Position numbers and translations under genes: made by a program
In this document: one piece after another, positions 37,844 through 41,852 of the stretch
Layout: each line of letters begins with the position of its first letter
How positions within the stretch are numbered: the first letter of the stretch is position 1
The notes under the pieces: model-generated
The model's input: only the letters and a program-made list of their open reading frames with translations
What the model was told of the DNA's origin: nothing
Database searches by the model: none
NCBI RefSeq assembly: GCF_008710035.1
Contig: NZ_VYKI01000014.1
Location: 17,880 to 59,731, forward strand
DNA: 41,852 nucleotides
Direction: 5' to 3'
Source: Stenotrophomonas cyclobalanopsidis
Lineage (GTDB): Bacteria; Pseudomonadota; Gammaproteobacteria; Xanthomonadales; Xanthomonadaceae

Positions 37844-37862
37844 CTTCGCCAGTACGGCGAAG
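37844..37862 (-). promoter_or_regulatory. Alternative hairpin of the TerC riboswitch expression platform
   Basis: On the minus strand CTTCGCC and GGCGAAG form a perfect 7-bp stem with a 5-nt loop. Its first strand overlaps the 3' half of the riboswitch P1 helix (37859-37863), so the two structures cannot form together. Confidence 0.6.
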
Positions 37863-37963
37863 GTCTCGCTCGCAACCCCACGCGGGTGGAATTGCCGTTG
37901 CACCGGAGCCTGCGGGCTCGAATTGACGGCGACAACGTCTGGGAGCTACTCCCCTTCTGGGGC
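37855..37963 (-). ncRNA. yybP-ykoY manganese riboswitch upstream of the TerC gene
   Basis: On the minus strand the leader reads CCAGAAGGGGAGTAGC near its start and GAGCGAGACCTTC near its end. These are the two strongly conserved parts of the yybP-ykoY motif (GGGGAGUAG and GCGAGACC). P1 is GAAGG (37953-37957) with CCTTC (37859-37863). It lies about 100 nt before the TerC start. Mn2+ binding in this motif is known from E. coli mntP/alx and others. Confidence 0.8.
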
Positions 37964-38014
37964 CGATTCTGCGGCCTGGCCGGTCCGCCGTCAAATGGGG
38001 GAGGCCACACCCTC

Positions 38015-38081
38015 GTAGCGTCGAGCTTGCTCGACGGCCTTTGCTGAACGGTCCCGTTCAGTCGAGCAAGCTCGACTCTAC
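38015..38081. repeat. SMAG (GTAG) palindrome pair
   Basis: gtagcgtcgagcttgctcga at 38015 and the inverted gtcgagcaagctcgactcta at 38060-38079, ending CTAC. It separates the divergent riboswitch/TerC and RlmI-type genes. Confidence 0.85.
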
Positions 38082-38108
38082 AAAAGCGCCCCCGGCTACA
38101 ATAGGCCG

Positions 38109-39278
38109 ATGAATACCCCCCTTCCCGTTGTCCGCCTCAAGAACGCGTGGCGCTCCAGCCACCCGTGGATCTTCCAGAAACTGGTCGAGAAGCCGACCGT
38201 CCGGCCCAAGCCAGGTTCCATCGTCGACGTCGTCGGCATCGATGGCGAGTTCATCGGCCGTGGCTTCTACAACGGGCACTCCCGCATCGCCGTGCGCATC
38301 CTCGAAACCGACCCGAACGAGCCGGTCGATGCCGGCTGGTTCTCGCGCAAGATCGCCCAGGCGGTCGAGCTGCGCCGCGGCGTGCTGAAGCTGGACGCGG
38401 TGTCCGACGCCTGGCGCGTGGTGCACAGCGAAGGCGACGGCCTGTCCGGCCTGGTGGTGGACCGTTACAACGACCTGGTGGTGGTCGAATTCTTCGCCGC
38501 CGGCATGTTCCGCCACCGCGAGTGGATCTACGACGCCCTGCGCGAACAGTTCCCGGGCTGCCGCTTCCACAGCTTCGCCGACGAACACGTGCAGAAGCAG
38601 GAAAGCTTCGACTTCCACGGCAATACCACCACCGAAGCGTCGGTGATCACCGAGTACGGCATCAAGTTCCGTGCCGACCCGGCCGGTGCGCACAAGACCG
38701 GCTTCTTCGCCGACCAGCGCGAGAACCGGCAGTGGCTGTGCCAGCAGGTGGAAGGCAAGACCGTGCTCGACCTGTGCTGCAACACCGGCGGTTTCGCCGT
38801 GTACGCGGCCGCGCGTGGCGCTTCGGAAGTAGTCGGCATCGACATCGATGAAGACGTCATCCAGATCGCCAAGGGCAATTCGCGCCTGAACAACGTGCGC
38901 CCTAAGTTCGTCCAGTCCGACATCTTCCCGTGGCTGCGCGATGCCGCCAACCGCGGCGAGCAGTACGACGTGGTGATCCTTGACCCGGCGAAGATGACCC
39001 GCGACCGCGACCAGGTCATCACCGCGCTGAAGAAGTACCTGGACATGAACAAGCTGGCGCTGGGCGTGGTCAAGCCGGGCGGCCTGTTCGCCACGTTCTC
39101 CTGCACCGGTCTGGTGGCCGAGGACCAGTTCCTCGACATGCTGCGCCGCGCGGCCTACTTCTCCGGCCGCACGATCCAGATCCTGAAGGTGGCCGGCGCC
39201 GGTCCGGACCATCCGTTCATGGCCCACGTGCAGGAATCGCGTTACCTGAAGGCCGTCTTCTGCCGCGTGGTTGACTGA
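38109..39278 (+). CDS. rlmI: 23S rRNA (cytosine-C5) methyltransferase, RlmI-type
   Basis: This 389-residue SAM-dependent methyltransferase has an N-terminal PUA domain (about 5-75; PVVRLKNAWRSSHPWIF), an EEHAD-like linking domain, and a C-terminal Rossmann domain (about 205-389) with motif I DLCCNTGGFA (221-230), LDPAK (291-295) and the catalytic Cys C332 in FSCTGLV. In E. coli RlmI methylates C1962 of 23S rRNA. Length matches (396). It is alone on its transcript, between GTAG palindromes. Assignment to RlmI against close paralogues is likely but not certain. Confidence 0.9.
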   Translation: MNTPLPVVRLKNAWRSSHPWIFQKLVEKPTVRPKPGSIVDVVGIDGEFIGRGFYNGHSRIAVRILETDPNEPVDAGWFSRKIAQAVELRRGVLKLDAVSDAWRVVHSEGDGLSGLVVDRYNDLVVVEFFAAGMFRHREWIYDALREQFPGCRFHSFADEHVQKQESFDFHGNTTTEASVITEYGIKFRADPAGAHKTGFFADQRENRQWLCQQVEGKTVLDLCCNTGGFAVYAAARGASEVVGIDIDEDVIQIAKGNSRLNNVRPKFVQSDIFPWLRDAANRGEQYDVVILDPAKMTRDRDQVITALKKYLDMNKLALGVVKPGGLFATFSCTGLVAEDQFLDMLRRAAYFSGRTIQILKVAGAGPDHPFMAHVQESRYLKAVFCRVVD

Positions 39279-39291
39279 ACCTTCTGTTGCT

Positions 39292-39351
39292 GTAGAGCCG
39301 AGCCCACGCTCGGCTGATCTGCCTGGCAGCCGAGCATGGGCTCGGCTCTAC
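39292..39351. repeat. SMAG (GTAG) palindrome pair
   Basis: Arms gccgagc/gctcggc at the start (GTAGAGCCGAGC) and the inverted copy ending ggctcggctctac. Located 14 bp after the RlmI stop. Confidence 0.85.
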
Positions 39352-39388
39352 AGAACCCAGGCCGCCGTGCAACGCCAGAGAAGGGCCC

Positions 39389-40069
39389 ATGCGCAAAGCC
39401 GACCGCCTGTTTCAGCTGGTCAACCTGATCCGCGTGCGCCAGCCGGTGACCGCCGCCGTGCTGGCGGCGGAGCTGGGCCTGTCAGTGCGCAGCATCTACC
39501 GCTATGTCGATGACCTGTCCCTGGCCGGAATTCCGGTCTACGGCGAGGCCGGTATCGGTTATCGACTCGACGCCGGTTTCGAACTGCCGCCGCTCAGCCT
39601 GGATGCAGCCGAAGCCGAGGCACTGCAGCTGGCTGTGGAAATGCTGGCCTGCAGTGGCGCGGGCCACCTGCAACCTGCGGCGCGTTCGCTGCTGCACAAG
39701 CTGCAGGCGGCGATGCCCACGCGCTCGGCCAGCCCGCGCACTGCCCGCGCGCTGCGTGCCATGCCCGTTTCGCTGCCGTGCTGGCAGCCGCTGCATGCGG
39801 CCATCGCCGCCGGCCAAAGCGTGCAGCTGCAGTACCGCACGCTGCAGGGCAAAACCAGCGTGCGCACCGTCTACCCGCTGGGGCTTTTCCACTGGGGCCA
39901 GCACTGGACGCTGGGCAGCTGGTGCGCGCTGCGCCAGGACTACCGCGATTTCCGCCTGGACCACATCGAAGCCCTGGCCGAAGCAGAGAGTCTGGACCTG
40001 CCGGCGCAGGTGGGTCTGGAAGCTTATCTGGGCTACCAACAGCAGGCCTGGGCGCTGCGCGGCCACTGA
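39389..40069 (+). CDS. WYL-domain transcriptional regulator (YafY-like)
   Basis: This 226-residue protein has an N-terminal winged HTH (about 1-60; MRKADRLFQLVNLIR, ELGLSVRSIYRYVDDL) and a WYL domain (about 135-200; LHAAIAAGQSVQLQYRTL, VYPLGLFHWGQHWTLGSWC). WYL domains sense small molecules or nucleic acids, and YafY-type regulators often control neighbouring genes. It precedes a 100-residue gene by 59 bp in the same direction, so that gene is a plausible target or partner. No operator was identified. Confidence 0.85.
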   Translation: MRKADRLFQLVNLIRVRQPVTAAVLAAELGLSVRSIYRYVDDLSLAGIPVYGEAGIGYRLDAGFELPPLSLDAAEAEALQLAVEMLACSGAGHLQPAARSLLHKLQAAMPTRSASPRTARALRAMPVSLPCWQPLHAAIAAGQSVQLQYRTLQGKTSVRTVYPLGLFHWGQHWTLGSWCALRQDYRDFRLDHIEALAEAESLDLPAQVGLEAYLGYQQQAWALRGH

Positions 40070-40128
40070 CACCCCGCTGGCAGCAGGGGCTGCGCAGACT
40101 ACGCGCTCCTCCAACACCGGGCATCACC

Positions 40129-40431
40129 ATGCACCCTGCTTCTTCCGTCCTCGAACTGGCCGTGTTCACCGTCAAACCGCACGCCCGTGCCGACATGCCG
40201 ATGCTGCGTGAGCAGCTGCGCGCGGCCATCGCGCAGTTCCCCGGCCTGATCGACTACCAGCCGTTCTCACCGATGGACGGCGACGACCGCTTCGTTGACA
40301 TCGCCCACTGGCAGAACCTGGCCAGTGCGCAGGCGGTAGCACAGGCTTTCGCGGGTGGTGATGCGCGCTTCGCACCGTACATGGCCGCCATTGACGAGCT
40401 GCAGCTGATGCAGCACTTCCTGCCGGGTTGA
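40129..40431 (+). CDS. Small ABM-fold protein (antibiotic biosynthesis monooxygenase-like)
   Basis: This 100-residue protein (MHPASSVLELAVFTVKPHAR) has the size and pattern of a dimeric alpha-beta-barrel protein: strand-helix-strand (LELAVFTVK, helix 22-37, GLIDYQPF), then DIAHWQNLASAQA, helix to the end HFLPG. Such proteins include small monooxygenases and heme-degrading or hypothetical enzymes. No cofactor residue can be named. It follows the WYL regulator by 59 bp. Start chosen from the ATG after a GGGC-rich leader; an upstream frame is a read-through. Confidence 0.65.
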   Translation: MHPASSVLELAVFTVKPHARADMPMLREQLRAAIAQFPGLIDYQPFSPMDGDDRFVDIAHWQNLASAQAVAQAFAGGDARFAPYMAAIDELQLMQHFLPG

Positions 40432-40440
40432 TCGGCCTGG

Positions 40441-40465
40441 CAGCCGAGCATGGGCTCGGCTCTAC
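40441..40465. repeat. Single SMAG palindrome
   Basis: cagccgagcatgggctcggc, followed by TCTAC, with arms gccgagc/gctcggc. Only one half of the usual pair is present here. Confidence 0.75.
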
Positions 40466-40520
40466 AAAACGGCGGGCCACGGCGCTATGGTCGGGCTCTT
40501 CTCCTAACCGGTGAGAGCCC

Positions 40521-41756
40521 ATGCCGTCGCTGCGTCGCCCGTCCCTGCTGCTTGCCTTGGCGCTGAGTGCGCCGCTGTCCGCCCATGCCATCGAGTTCAG
40601 CGCGCAGGAACTGGCTCGCGCCAAGGCCCTGCAGCAGCGCCTGCTGACCCTGGACAGCCACCTCGACACGCCGGCCAACTTCGGCCGCGCCGGCTTCGAC
40701 ATCGAACAGCGGCACGACCACAACGCGCTCTCGCAGGTGGATTACCCGCGCATGGTCGAGGGCGCGCTGGATGGTGGTTTCTGGGCGATCTACACCGACC
40801 AGGGCGACCGCAGCGCAGCGGCCCACCTGGCCGAGCGCGACCACGGCCTGCAGCGCCTGCTGGAGATCCGGCAGATGCTGGCGGCCAACCCCGATCGCTT
40901 CGCGCTGGCGCTGACCGCCGATGATGCCGCGCGCATCAAGGCCGCTGGCAAGCGCGTGGTGTACATCAGCATGGAAAACGCCAGCCCGCTGGTGGAAGAC
41001 CCCAGCCTGCTCTCGTTCTACCACCGCGCCGGCCTGCGCCTGCTCAGCACGGTGCACTTCGCCAACAACGAGTTCGCCGATTCGGCCACCGACCCCAAGG
41101 GCGCGGAGTGGAAGGGCCTGAGCCCGGCGGGCAAGGACCTGGTGCGCGCGGCGGTGAAGCTGGGCATCGTCATCGACCAGTCGCACGCCTCCGATGCGGT
41201 GTTCGATGACCTGCTGGCGATGATGCCGGTGCCGTTCGTGCTGTCGCACAGCTCGGCCAAGGCGGTCTACAACCACCCGCGCAACCTTGACGATGCACGC
41301 CTGCGCCAGCTGGCCAAGGCCGGTGGCGTGATCCAGGTGAATGCCTATGGCGGCTACCTGATCGACACCGCCAAGACGCCCGAACGCAAGCAGGCCGAAG
41401 AAGCGCTGAGCAAGCAGCTGGGCGGCTGGGAAGGCATGACGATCGCCCAGGGCGTTGCCCTGCAGCAGGCCGAGCAGGCGCTGGACCATGAACATCCGGT
41501 GCGCCACGCCAGCCTGGACGACTTCTTCGCCCACTTCGAGCACATCCTTACGGTGGTCGGCCCCGAGCACGTGGGCATCGGCCTGGACTGGGATGGTGGC
41601 GGTGGCCTGAGCGACCTGCCTGATGTCAGCCAGTTGCCGAAGATCACCGCGTGGCTGCTGCGCAAGGGCTATACCGAGCAGCAGATCGCCGGCATCTGGG
41701 GTGGCAATCTGCTGCGGGTGATGCGCCAGGCGCAGGCCTACGCTGCTGCTCGGTAG
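40521..41756 (+). CDS. M19-family membrane dipeptidase, secreted
   Basis: This 411-residue protein has a signal peptide (about 1-23, ending SAHA) and the renal-dipeptidase fold. The zinc ligands H47, D49, E152, H222 and H243 have the same spacing as H20, D22, E125, H198 and H219 of human renal dipeptidase. It should hydrolyse dipeptides, including D-containing ones, in the periplasm or outside the cell. The motif GIGLDWDGGGG is near the C-terminus. The stop codon TAG is the TAG of a GTAG repeat that begins at 41753, and the window ends soon after in artefact sequence. Confidence 0.92.
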   Translation: MPSLRRPSLLLALALSAPLSAHAIEFSAQELARAKALQQRLLTLDSHLDTPANFGRAGFDIEQRHDHNALSQVDYPRMVEGALDGGFWAIYTDQGDRSAAAHLAERDHGLQRLLEIRQMLAANPDRFALALTADDAARIKAAGKRVVYISMENASPLVEDPSLLSFYHRAGLRLLSTVHFANNEFADSATDPKGAEWKGLSPAGKDLVRAAVKLGIVIDQSHASDAVFDDLLAMMPVPFVLSHSSAKAVYNHPRNLDDARLRQLAKAGGVIQVNAYGGYLIDTAKTPERKQAEEALSKQLGGWEGMTIAQGVALQQAEQALDHEHPVRHASLDDFFAHFEHILTVVGPEHVGIGLDWDGGGGLSDLPDVSQLPKITAWLLRKGYTEQQIAGIWGGNLLRVMRQAQAYAAAR

Positions 41757-41795
41757 AGTCGAGCCACGCTCGACCGCGCCTTTGTAGAGTCGAGG
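41753..41795. repeat. SMAG (GTAG) repeat at the right end
   Basis: GTAGAGTCGAGCCACGCTCGAC, shown by its first 14 bases GTAGAGTCGAGCCA, is followed by a second GTAGAGTCGAG (41784-41794). The second copy runs straight into poly-G, the same break point seen on the left side. Confidence 0.75.
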
Positions 41796-41852
41796 GGGGG
41801 GGGGGGGGGGGGGGGGGGGGGAAGGGGGCGATGTGGGGGGTCGCAAAAGGAG
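41794..41852. other. Poly-G contig end
   Basis: A run of 28 G (41794-41821) and then G-rich noise (aagggggcgatg, gtggggggtcgc). It begins exactly at the second GTAG repeat and is most simply a sequencing or assembly artefact. Confidence 0.75.

Overview
This window is the chromosomal replication-origin neighbourhood of a high-GC gammaproteobacterium of the Xanthomonadaceae, most probably Stenotrophomonas (maltophilia complex). Three things support this. The gene order rpmH / dnaA-dnaN-recF-gyrB is the origin order of that family. The protein sequences (DnaA beginning MDAW, TonB with a long proline tract, the tonB-exbB-exbD-exbD block) look Stenotrophomonas/Xanthomonas-like. Many intergenic spaces carry short palindromes that begin with GTAG, the hallmark of the SMAG repeat family of S. 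maltophilia. Both outer ends are homopolymer (poly-C, poly-G) joined to the same half of a GTAG repeat, so they look like assembly or sequencing artefacts at a contig end.

Layout. 1-5.1 kb: a small membrane protein, then the NHEJ pair ku-ligD, and two small unrecognised genes. 5.1-14.7 kb: a TonB-dependent receptor, an aspartate/aromatic aminotransferase, fructose-1,6-bisphosphatase, a 2OG-Fe(II) oxygenase, a PA0069-type radical SAM protein, and cls-(small membrane protein)-pdxJ. 14.8-18.6 kb: a TonB energy-transduction block (TPR protein, tonB, exbB, two exbD). 18.7-20.5 kb: an M48 lipoprotein protease and a CPBP membrane protease. 20.5-28 kb: gyrB, recF, dnaN, dnaA with two origin-like non-coding regions, a cluster of DnaA boxes and five parS-like sites. 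28-34.6 kb, opposite strand: rpmH, rnpA, yidC, an unusual three-domain lipoprotein (NodB deacetylase + caspase-like + TPR), mnmE. 34.7-41.8 kb: glpQ-type phosphodiesterase, rhomboid protease, a TerC-family gene behind a yybP-ykoY (Mn2+) riboswitch, an RlmI-type rRNA methyltransferase, a WYL regulator with a small monooxygenase-like gene, and an M19 dipeptidase.

How the parts fit. The core is housekeeping: initiation (DnaA, boxes), clamp (DnaN), repair (RecF, Ku/LigD), supercoiling (GyrB), segregation (parS), ribosome/RNase P/insertase (rpmH, rnpA, yidC) and tRNA modification (mnmE). The TonB block can energise the TonB-dependent receptor about 10 kb away. The most unusual gene is the deacetylase-caspase-TPR lipoprotein, which lies 3 bp upstream of mnmE. 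The most unusual non-coding segment is the roughly 885-bp dnaN-recF gap, with DnaA boxes, a repeated GAAATC motif and three of the five parS-like sites. I saw no tRNA, rRNA, CRISPR array, insertion sequence or prophage gene.
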